From the NCBI GenBank assembly GCA_905236195.1, contig CAJOOX010000011.1:1-9215 (forward strand): 9,215 bases of DNA. The letters run 5' to 3'. Shown one piece after another: positions 1 through 5,664 of this stretch. Origin of the DNA: an uncultured Bacteroidales bacterium (GTDB lineage Bacteria; Bacteroidota; Bacteroidia; Bacteroidales; UBA3663). The notes under the pieces are model-generated. The model searched no databases. It was not told the origin of the DNA and was given only the letters and a program-made list of their open reading frames with translations. The position numbers and the translations under genes are program-made. Position 1 is the stretch's first letter. The number at the start of each line of letters is the position of its first letter.

Positions 1-2
1 GC

Positions 3-845
3 CTTAAGGATCTTTTCAACTCTCCGGAAAAGATTTACGCGAAGAGCGAATTGTCCAGGGAGGACCTCGCCTTTGTCCTCTGCAGGGGAGGCTGGCCGGG
101 ATCGCTTGACCTGGATAGAGATATCGCTTTGGACTAGGCGTTCGATTACGTGGACTCCGTAGCCAAGAAGGACATGAACCGCGTTGTAGATAAAATCCGC
201 CGCAATCCCGAGCGTGTACGCCAACTGATGCGCTCCTATGCGCGAAACATCGCCTCGCAGGCTCCCTATGAAACTATCGCGGCCGATATGCAGGCCAACG
301 AACCAAAGGGAATGGATGCCGAAACAGTGTCGGCCTACATCGAAGCCCTGCGCAAACTGTTCGTGATAGAAGAATCCAAGGCCTGGAACCCGAACCTTCG
401 CTCCAAGACGGCCATCCGCACGACCAACACGCGCTACTACTGCGATCCGTCCATCGGAACCGCCAGTCTGGGCATCGGTCCCGGAGACCTGCTCTCTGAC
501 TTCAATACCTTCGGCCTCCATTTTGAGGGACTGGCCGTGCGGGACCTGCGTACCTATGCATCCGCCCTGATGGGGGAGGTATTCCACTATCGCGATTCAG
601 AAGGACTCGAATGCGACGCCATCGTCCATCTGCGTGACGGGAGCTATGGCCTCATCGAAATCAAGATTGGCGGCGAAGGCCTCATTAATGATGGCGCCGA
701 GACCTTAATTAAATTGCGTGATAAGATCGACCCCACCAAGATGAAGAACCCATCCTTCCTGATGGTCCTGGTCGGCATCGGAGAGTTGGCATACCGCCGT
801 GACGACGGTGTCTACGTCGTTCCCATCGGCTGCCTGAAAGACTAG
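3..845 (+). pseudogene. DUF4143-type AAA ATPase, 3' part, interrupted by amber stop
   Basis: This is the C-terminal two thirds of a DUF4143 ATPase-family protein; the N-terminal P-loop domain lies left of the window. Reading from position 3, the frame gives about 44 residues including the family-typical stretch RGGWPGSLDLD, then TAG at 135-137, then continues in the same frame as AFDYVDSVAKKD to the natural TAG at 843-845. Family-typical features after the stop are the VDPS-like YYCDPSIGTASLGIGP block, FEGLAVRDLR, the nuclease-like LIEIK near 655-670 and the end VYVVPIGCLKD. The simplest explanation is CAG (Gln) to TAG, a single C-to-T change. A GTG at 150-152 could restart translation and give 231 residues, but there is no clear ribosome site before it. 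Other genes here end in TAG, so recoding is unlikely. The role of the family is poorly defined. This gene is probably host flank or part of an older element, not part of the integrase-bearing element. Confidence 0.8.
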
Positions 846-904
846 ATGATTACCCACACAAATGCCCGTTCTATTGCATCGTGGCTGCAATTCCTAACAA
901 ATCG

Positions 905-926
905 GTGGGGCAAATGTGGGGCAAAT
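905..926. repeat. Perfect 11-bp tandem repeat (two copies)
   Basis: GTGGGGCAAAT occurs twice head to tail (905-915 and 916-926), 7 bp before the terminator hairpin and about 40 bp before the candidate attachment site. Short direct repeats beside an attachment core are often arm-type binding sites of tyrosine recombinases; that role is inferred here. The remaining sequence between 846 and 904 shows no gene or clear signal. Confidence 0.7.
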
Positions 927-933
927 AAAAAGC

Positions 934-967
934 AAAACCCCGTCAGAATCGCTTCTAACGGGGTTTT
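934..967 (-). terminator. Intrinsic terminator, probably that of the target tRNA
   Basis: The arms AAAACCCCGT (934-943) and ACGGGGTTTT (958-967) pair perfectly. A further AGAA/TTCT pair (945-948 with 953-956) sits around a TCGC loop, with one C/A mismatch between the two helices. On the minus strand the stem is followed by TTTTGCTTTTTA, a good U-tract. On the plus strand only four T follow, so it may also stop the broken ATPase transcript weakly. It lies directly downstream of the tRNA-like 3' tail on the minus strand, where a tRNA terminator is expected. Confidence 0.85.
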
Positions 968-968
968 C

Positions 969-987
969 TGGTGACTCCCACGGGACT
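969..987 (-). other. Candidate attachment site: 3' tail of a tRNA
   Basis: Read on the minus strand, the 19 bases AGTCCCGTGGGAGTCACCA fit tRNA positions 58 to 76: A58, a pyrimidine at 60, C61 opening the T-stem 3' half (CCCGT), acceptor 3' strand GGGAGTC, discriminator A73 and encoded CCA. The match stops exactly before the T-loop, where a full tRNA would read TTCG; no tRNA body follows on the right. This is the expected remnant when an element integrates into a tRNA 3' end and leaves the intact tRNA at its far end. The integrase gene begins 219 bp to the right and reads away from it. The tRNA identity cannot be read from this piece. Confidence 0.5.
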
Positions 988-1113
988 ATGTTATTTTTCC
1001 ACCCTGCACTAACCGCGCAACAAATGACAACAATAGAAACAACACATTTCCAGCGCATTACAAACAAACCATCCAACACTTGTTGAAATCTTGTTTTGAT
1101 AGATTGCAACTTC

Positions 1114-1157
1114 GTGGTGCAAAAATTTGCTATTTGCACCACCATTTTCTATCTTTG
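1114..1157 (+). promoter_or_regulatory. Integrase promoter with overlapping palindromic operator
   Basis: TATCTTTG at 1150-1157 is a perfect match to the Bacteroidota -7 box TAnnTTTG, with TTTG at 1126-1129 as the -33 element (20-bp gap). A perfect 10-bp inverted repeat, GTGGTGCAAA (1114-1123) and TTTGCACCAC (1133-1142) with a 9-bp centre, covers the -33 box and part of the spacer. A protein bound to it would block or recruit polymerase, so it probably controls the integrase; the binding protein is unknown. A transcript starting near 1164 would have a leader of roughly 40 nt. Positions 988-1113 hold no gene and no other clear signal. Confidence 0.65.
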
Positions 1158-1205
1158 TAGTGCCGGCGTTTTTTTGGAGTCCCAACCCCGCCGTGAATCG
1201 GAGAA

Positions 1206-2597
1206 ATGAGACATTTTTTATTAGCACATCGTACCGCCAAAACCAAAGGTTCCATCAAGCTGCGCTTCCGCCTCCGCGACGGTCGCGACGTCCAACTCTT
1301 CCACAAGTCCGACATCGATGCCGACCTCCAGGACCTGTCGCGTTTCGACAACACGACCTGCAAGCCCAAGTCCGGCTCCAAAGTCTACAATGTGGTCCTC
1401 GCGGGCGAAATCGATCGCGAAGTGGCCATTATGAACGACGCCTACACACGCATGCTCGAAAGGGGGCTTGACATTACCAGCGAAGTCTTCGAACGCACCA
1501 TTGAAGAAATCAAGCATCCCATCGAAGAAGTCCGTTCTGCCGAGGAACTCCTGTCCGTCCGATTCAGGCGCTATGCCGACGAAGCCCTCCGCGACCGCAT
1601 CATCGGCCTGGCTCGCTACGACCACTTCATTACCGTCTCCGGCAAGCTTGAGCGCTACCTCATCATCAAAGGCATTACGCGCACCGTTCCCAGCGAAGTT
1701 ACGCCCGACTTCCTGATGGACTTCCGCAACTTCCTCTTCGACGAATACACCTACGTCCCCAAGCACAAGCTCCTCTATAAGAAGCTGAACAAGCGCTCTC
1801 TGCCCACCGAGCGCCTGAGCCTCAACACCGTGGCCACACAGATGAAGATCGTCCAAACCTTCTTCAATACCCTCGAGCAGAACGACGAGATCATCAAGTC
1901 GCCTTTCCGCAAGCTCGGTAAGGAGCGCCAGAACGCTGTCGTGAAAACCCTGTACGACGACCCGATCTTCCTCCGCGCCGAAGAATTCAAACTCGTGCGC
2001 ACGGCGGAGCTCCCGGAGAACCTGCGGCCCACGCGCGACGCCTTCGTGGTCCTCTGCGCCCTGGGCTGTCGCATTTCCGATTTTCAGGCGATGTCCATGG
2101 CCAATATCTCCGTCTCCGACGAGGGCATCCCGTATGTCCACTACCTGCCGCAAAAGACCGCCGGCACGCAGGATACCAACAAGGAAGTGCAGACTCCGCT
2201 GGTCCGCTTCGCCTTCGACATCATCAAGCGCACGAACTTCGATTTTCCCATCATCCGCAACGTCTATGGCAAGGCGGGTTTCAATACGCTCATCAAATGG
2301 GTGATCGAGCAGAGCGGCGTCGACCGCACGGTGCCCATCTACAACGAAGAATTGCGCAAGAACGAGTATGTCCCCATCTACACGCAGGGCAGCTCCAAGC
2401 TGGGCCGAAAAACTTTCGTCGACATGATGGCCAAGGTCCAGGTCAATAAATATGCTGCCGGCCTCCATCGCGAGGGTAGCAATGCGGTCGACAGGTACAC
2501 CAACCTGGAGCTGCGGGATCGCTTCGCCCTGATGAATGCCGCGTTCGACCAGAAGGCGTATAAGGTCGACAAGGATCTGAAGATCGTGCGCAAGTAG
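1206..2597 (+). CDS. Tyrosine recombinase / site-specific integrase
   Basis: This 463-aa integrase would cut and rejoin DNA at the attachment site to insert and excise the element. It has an N-terminal arm-DNA-binding region (about 14-90, containing RLRDGRDVQLFHKSDI), a SAM-like core-binding region (about 110-240) and a C-terminal catalytic domain (about 255-450). Visible catalytic positions are R289 (in ALGCRISDF), K317 (LPQKT), K398-x-x-R401 (SSKLGRKT), H421 (AGLHREGS) and nucleophile Y431 (DRYTNL). The usual first H of H-x-x-R is K398, as I recall being normal for this Bacteroidota branch. The ATG at 1206 places the arm domain close to the N-terminus; a GGAGAA touches the ATG, too near to act as a normal ribosome site. 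Base composition is GC-rich, like the operon downstream and unlike the gene that follows. A likely attachment site lies 219 bp upstream. Confidence 0.93.
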   Translation: MRHFLLAHRTAKTKGSIKLRFRLRDGRDVQLFHKSDIDADLQDLSRFDNTTCKPKSGSKVYNVVLAGEIDREVAIMNDAYTRMLERGLDITSEVFERTIEEIKHPIEEVRSAEELLSVRFRRYADEALRDRIIGLARYDHFITVSGKLERYLIIKGITRTVPSEVTPDFLMDFRNFLFDEYTYVPKHKLLYKKLNKRSLPTERLSLNTVATQMKIVQTFFNTLEQNDEIIKSPFRKLGKERQNAVVKTLYDDPIFLRAEEFKLVRTAELPENLRPTRDAFVVLCALGCRISDFQAMSMANISVSDEGIPYVHYLPQKTAGTQDTNKEVQTPLVRFAFDIIKRTNFDFPIIRNVYGKAGFNTLIKWVIEQSGVDRTVPIYNEELRKNEYVPIYTQGSSKLGRKTFVDMMAKVQVNKYAAGLHREGSNAVDRYTNLELRDRFALMNAAFDQKAYKVDKDLKIVRK

Positions 2598-2627
2598 GAC
2601 AACAGGGACGTCTGGGACAAGCGGGAC
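2597..2627. repeat. Iteron-like GGGAC repeats, 9-bp period
   Basis: GGAC starts at 2597, 2606, 2615 and 2624, an exact 9-bp period. The last three copies are full GGGAC, giving units such as GGGACGTCT, GGGACAAGC and GGGACGAGT. The first copy overlaps the last base of the integrase stop codon. Another GGGAC lies at 2648-2652, out of phase. Evenly spaced short direct repeats recall replication-initiator or regulator binding sites. The function is inferred. Confidence 0.6.
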
Positions 2628-2644
2628 GAGTCTCGGTATTGCAA

Positions 2645-2665
2645 AGTGGGACGAACGGTCCTACT
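2645..2665 (+). terminator. Hairpin after the integrase gene
   Basis: AGTGGGAC (2645-2652) and GTCCTACT (2658-2665) form an 8-bp stem with one G-T wobble and a 5-nt loop. There is no U-tract after it (GGGCTTTAATATGG), so it would be a weak terminator. It may instead be a palindromic site belonging to the GGGAC family that precedes it. Confidence 0.4.
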
Positions 2666-2804
2666 GGGCTTTAATATGGCCTTTCCGACCATCTTTTGAA
2701 CATTTTTGTTACAATTTTCCGGCGGGTTTCTCGCACATTTTCAGCGACTTATATCTAAGTGTTGATAATCAGTTGATAGAGTTTTACGGGTTTTGTATTT
2801 CGAA

Positions 2805-2843
2805 TTGCAATCGTTTGCATAATTTTGCAATACTCACTGCAAT
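2805..2843 (+). promoter_or_regulatory. Promoter of the 740-codon gene with 10-bp phased repeats
   Basis: TAATTTTG at 2820-2827 matches the -7 box TAnnTTTG, 28 bp before the ATG at 2856. The nearest TTTG that could be a -33 box (2792-2795) is 24 bp away, longer than ideal. Across the -7 box lie TTGCAATCGT, TTGCATAATT and TTGCAATACT (starts 2805, 2815, 2825), an exact 10-bp period, plus a CTGCAAT at 2837. Repeats on one face of the helix suggest cooperative binding of a regulator. Upstream, GTTGATA occurs twice (2761-2767, 2772-2778). The rest of 2666-2804 shows nothing clear. Confidence 0.5.
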
Positions 2844-2855
2844 ACCACCTTATTT

Positions 2856-5078
2856 ATGTCGCAATTCGATATTGACTTTGAAGATTATGAAGTACTGCCT
2901 GGGGCGGATTTGAGTCCTGACGATGAAGCGTGTCTTATCGATACACTGAAGGTTTCCGTTAATATGTTGAATGGGTTTAAAGGGAATAAGCGGAAAACAT
3001 TAAAATACTGTAATGATAATTACCATCTCCCTCCTGGTAAGAAGGACGGCCCTTTCACATATCAAGATGATGTTATTTTTCTTCCAAAAGTCGGGAATCT
3101 CGATAATCCTGTTGACGGAGAGTTTGTTCATGACCTTTCCCTAAACGGCAAGATTTTTCTTTTCGCTCTATTCTCATTGATAAAGCAGGAAAAATACCAG
3201 TTTGGCTATGTGTGGAATTTCTTGAACGATGAGCTTTACGAACGTCGTATTACTACATGGCACTTCGATCCTGTTTCTGAGAATGCAATAAAGTTTGCGT
3301 TAAAGTTCGATTATGAGTCTTTAGCATCATACGTTCGGGATAGTTCAGACGTTCCAATCAAGGATCGAATTCGTGAAATAAATAGAAAGCTGACAGATTG
3401 TAAGGGGTGGAGTGTTGCCGGTATGTCACCAAGAGAAAAAACAGACTTGATAGACCCGATGATTCATCGTCTTGAGTTGTTGGTTGAAGAAGCAAAAAGT
3501 GAGCTTGATTTGGAAGAGAAGAAGATTCCGCTATATGCTGGTAGCGGAGGGGCTGATGTAAGACGGAGTATAAAGGACGTAGAAGAGGATAGATTGAAAC
3601 CCGAAGATCTTGAAGGCACTGACGCTTATTTTAATACCATCATATTAGGCTATGATGACCCTGATAGTGATATGTTTTCCGGGCTGGAAATACTGAAGGA
3701 TGATCGCCAAGAAGTTTGCTCGGAGGCGTTTAGGGGCTATTTGTCAAATTGTTTCAAAGAGTATTTGAATGGCGTCGAGGACGAATCAGTCAACATAATG
3801 CCTCTATACAAGGCGGCTAACACAATTAGCGAATTGTTCCGTGATTATACCCGTCGCATTAACGATCTATATCAGGGAGCTCCGTATAACGAAAAGATAA
3901 GCGAACTGTCGGATTGGCTAAATGCGGCACTTGAGTGCTTAGACTCTGTATTCGGCGATTATTGTGACGATCCAGATCCTATTGCCAGCGCGAAGGTAAG
4001 ACACTCGGCCGTTTTTTACTGTCGAAATTTTTTAATGTCTACGATTTTTGAAACATTCCTTGGCATTGGTGAGGATTATTTTGCTCCTCTCTTTGGATCA
4101 TTCTACGGTTTGGTTCTCTACAATATATGGAATGAGCCTCTTGATAAAACCACGGCGGAATTGAGAGGAAAAGTCGGGCTTTCCCCTGAAGAGAGTGCTA
4201 AGGTATATCAAGCTGCCAATATAGAATGGATGACTGATTATATGAAACGGTCGGGCGATCAGTATGTAAAGAGTTGCAACTATCATTCTCAGCATGGAGT
4301 TGAAGTATTGCCGCCTTCTGTTCCTACTGTTCTCCTAAGACCTCTTTTTTCAGATTTCGCCGATAGACTTTTCAAGGAGTTAAAACGGGGGAAAGAGTCA
4401 GAAATGATTTTGCTCCATTGGCTCTATTTCAGCATGGAAAGTGTTTTTCGCTTGTACATGAATAAGGGTTTGTCTATCGATGCGTCGTCTGATGAATGGT
4501 TCGATCTCAATAGCATCAGTGTTTTCTATATCAACGATTGCTTGGGCACTTATGCTCGTATTCTGTCGGACTATCTAAGAGATGCTGAGGACATTTCGCG
4601 CATGGACTTTCCGGCTATTGAGAAAGTCGGTTCAGTTGATGTCCAGCAAACGGGAGATGATAATAGTGATGGTGCTGGCGATGACGGGCCTACCCCTATT
4701 GAAGGAACAACCTATGTGCAAGCAGCGATCGATAAGTATCTTGATTTCTATCAAAAGGCAAAAGCCCCTTGGAGAATCGCGATTAAAGATTATTTGATAA
4801 AACATGTAGGATTCACTCCCGGTGAAAGAGAACTGGCTCCCTTTGCCGCTTTGGAGGATTTATCACTTGCTAAAGTTCCTGCATATGTCGATTTTAAACT
4901 GATGTTTCCTGGTTATATCGGCAAAAGCAAGGAAAATATCTATTGCAGATATCTCGGAAACGCTGGGAAGTTGCGTAAATCGTTCCGTACATCCCGTAAG
5001 CATATCTCTGAGGTAAACTCGGCGGTACGAGAATTCGGAAGTCTGTTGGGGATACCTATTGAAAAGTATTTGATATAA
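2856..5078 (+). CDS. Unknown 740-aa protein, AT-rich cargo gene
   Basis: I do not recognise this protein. It is acidic, mostly helical in composition, has no signal peptide and no obvious membrane segment, and I see no P-loop, nuclease or protease motif. It seems to have a large body (residues 1 to about 590, with aromatic-rich stretches such as NGKIFLFALFSLI and FYGLVLYNIWNEPLD), a low-complexity acidic linker (about 593-617, rich in G, D, T and P) and a C-terminal domain (about 620-740) ending in a basic helix-rich segment (RYLGNAGKLRKSFRTSRKH) that could bind nucleic acid. By eye its GC content is near 40-45%, clearly below the integrase and the downstream operon. It has its own promoter and its own terminator, so it is a self-contained unit. 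Its place between the integrase and the replication module is a common site for accessory cargo. A defence or element-control role is possible but unproven. The ATG at 2856 follows the promoter closely, and no other start is needed. Confidence 0.85.
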   Translation: MSQFDIDFEDYEVLPGADLSPDDEACLIDTLKVSVNMLNGFKGNKRKTLKYCNDNYHLPPGKKDGPFTYQDDVIFLPKVGNLDNPVDGEFVHDLSLNGKIFLFALFSLIKQEKYQFGYVWNFLNDELYERRITTWHFDPVSENAIKFALKFDYESLASYVRDSSDVPIKDRIREINRKLTDCKGWSVAGMSPREKTDLIDPMIHRLELLVEEAKSELDLEEKKIPLYAGSGGADVRRSIKDVEEDRLKPEDLEGTDAYFNTIILGYDDPDSDMFSGLEILKDDRQEVCSEAFRGYLSNCFKEYLNGVEDESVNIMPLYKAANTISELFRDYTRRINDLYQGAPYNEKISELSDWLNAALECLDSVFGDYCDDPDPIASAKVRHSAVFYCRNFLMSTIFETFLGIGEDYFAPLFGSFYGLVLYNIWNEPLDKTTAELRGKVGLSPEESAKVYQAANIEWMTDYMKRSGDQYVKSCNYHSQHGVEVLPPSVPTVLLRPLFSDFADRLFKELKRGKESEMILLHWLYFSMESVFRLYMNKGLSIDASSDEWFDLNSISVFYINDCLGTYARILSDYLRDAEDISRMDFPAIEKVGSVDVQQTGDDNSDGAGDDGPTPIEGTTYVQAAIDKYLDFYQKAKAPWRIAIKDYLIKHVGFTPGERELAPFAALEDLSLAKVPAYVDFKLMFPGYIGKSKENIYCRYLGNAGKLRKSFRTSRKHISEVNSAVREFGSLLGIPIEKYLI

Positions 5079-5090
5079 TCTTCCACCACA

Positions 5091-5119
5091 AAAGATCCCG
5101 GCTGATGCTGGGATTTTTT
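5091..5119 (+). terminator. Intrinsic terminator of the 740-codon gene
   Basis: ATCCCGGC (5095-5102) and GCTGGGAT (5107-5114) form an 8-bp stem with one G-T wobble and a TGAT loop. The stem is flanked by AAA on the left and followed by TTTTTT (5114-5119). It lies 16 nt after the stop codon and separates this gene from the replication operon. Confidence 0.88.
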
Positions 5120-5139
5120 GTTGTATTTCTTTTGATTTC

Positions 5140-5172
5140 TTTGGAGTCCTTTTTATTTCATTTGGGTCCCAA
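5140..5172. repeat. Motif shared with the integrase leader
   Basis: TTTGGAGTCC at 5140-5149 also occurs at 1173-1182 in the integrase leader. Next to it here is a perfect palindrome, TTGGG-T-CCCAA (5162-5172), and the integrase leader has the near-palindrome TTGGAGTCCCAA (1174-1185). GTCCCAAC is therefore found before both genes (1179-1186 and 5166-5173). A shared protein-binding site for both transcription units is plausible. Confidence 0.45.
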
Positions 5173-5189
5173 CTTTTTGTTGTAACTGA

Positions 5190-5330
5190 TTAGGATTTAA
5201 TACATTATGTTTGCACTGTCAAACTGCGTGACCGGCAGTTTGGGCAGTGCAATTCCGTCTGGTCAACGGGGTATGCGCTGTGTTGGCAGAGTGCCAATAA
5301 CAACCCAGTTTAGTAATCTTTAAATCCTAA
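5190..5330 (+). promoter_or_regulatory. Nested inverted repeats before the HTH gene
   Basis: Three palindromes are nested in this 141-bp gap. The outer pair is TTAGGATTTAA (5190-5200) and TTAAATCCTAA (5320-5330), perfect over 11 bp. Inside it are the long hairpin at 5211-5252 and the small one TTGGCA-GAG-TGCCAA (5283-5297). The right outer arm ends 5 nt before the ATG at 5336. A -7-like box TATGTTTG (5206-5213) overlaps the long hairpin, although no well-spaced -33 box is seen. If transcription starts there, only the inner hairpins are in the RNA. If it starts further left, the outer stem could close a multi-helix leader that hides the start codon. A replication origin or excisionase-binding region is the main alternative. 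Confidence 0.5.
5211..5252. repeat. Long imperfect palindrome over a promoter-like box
   Basis: The left arm is TTGCACTG-T-CAAACTGC (5211-5227), the loop GTGACCG (5228-5234), and the right arm GCAGTTTG-GG-CAGTGCAA (5235-5252). This gives two perfect 8-bp helices separated by a one-versus-two base bulge. The left arm begins inside the TATGTTTG box, which would make it an operator. It is also strong enough for a cruciform or for a single-strand origin. Confidence 0.7.
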
Positions 5331-5335
5331 AAACA

Positions 5336-5662
5336 ATGACACAACTTTCCGATTTAATAGACGATAAACAATCGACCGCACGCGAGCATACATTGCTCGT
5401 TACCACCGTTCCGGAGCTGGAAGCAGCCTTTCGGAATGTACTCTCAAAACTGCTCGACGAGTGCGAGCAGGAACGCCAGGCACGCGAGCAGTTGCGCCTT
5501 GCTACGAAAGTAGCGCGTGGCGCAACCGCCAAGCGGCTTCAAAAAGACCTCAGCACGTTGTACCGCTGGGAGCAAGCTGGTCTGCTTCATCCCATCCGCA
5601 TCGGCCGCAGCGTCTACTACCTTGAGAGCGAGATTCAAATGATTGAAGAAGGGAGGAGATAG
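5336..5662 (+). CDS. Helix-turn-helix DNA-binding protein, excisionase/AlpA-like
   Basis: This 108-aa protein has an N-terminal charged helical part (about 25-55, possible coiled coil, ELEAAFRNVLSKLLDECEQER) and a C-terminal MerR/HTH_17-type winged helix (about 60-104). Recognition-helix residues DLSTLYRWEQAGLLHPIRIG and the wing RSVYYLESEI are typical of the excisionase-like proteins found next to integrases in Bacteroidota elements. It probably binds the palindromes just upstream, regulates the operon and/or directs excision. It is the first gene of a four-gene operon; the next start is 2 nt after its stop. The gene contains five CGAGCA/TGCTCG words within 110 bp, two pairs of them inverted. 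The ATG at 5336 follows an A-rich, SD-less leader (CCTAAAAACA), normal for Bacteroidota. Confidence 0.85.
   Translation: MTQLSDLIDDKQSTAREHTLLVTTVPELEAAFRNVLSKLLDECEQERQAREQLRLATKVARGATAKRLQKDLSTLYRWEQAGLLHPIRIGRSVYYLESEIQMIEEGRR
5654..5658 (+). promoter_or_regulatory. Strong Shine-Dalgarno for the ATPase gene
   Basis: AGGAG within GGGAGGAG lies 6 nt before the ATG at 5665. It sits inside the end of the HTH gene and fixes this start. Such strong sites are uncommon in Bacteroidota and suggest translation independent of the upstream gene. Confidence 0.6.
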
Positions 5663-5664
5663 CC

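Noticed and set aside
1221..2468. Long open frame on the minus strand (415 codons) opposite the integrase
   Set aside because: It mirrors the codon pattern of the clearly conserved integrase gene on the plus strand, has no promoter or family resemblance, and is rich in the Asp/Glu/Val/Gly expected from antisense GC-rich DNA.
5190..5330. CRISPR-like array
   Set aside because: The repeats are inverted and of different sequence; there are no regularly spaced identical repeats here or elsewhere in the window.
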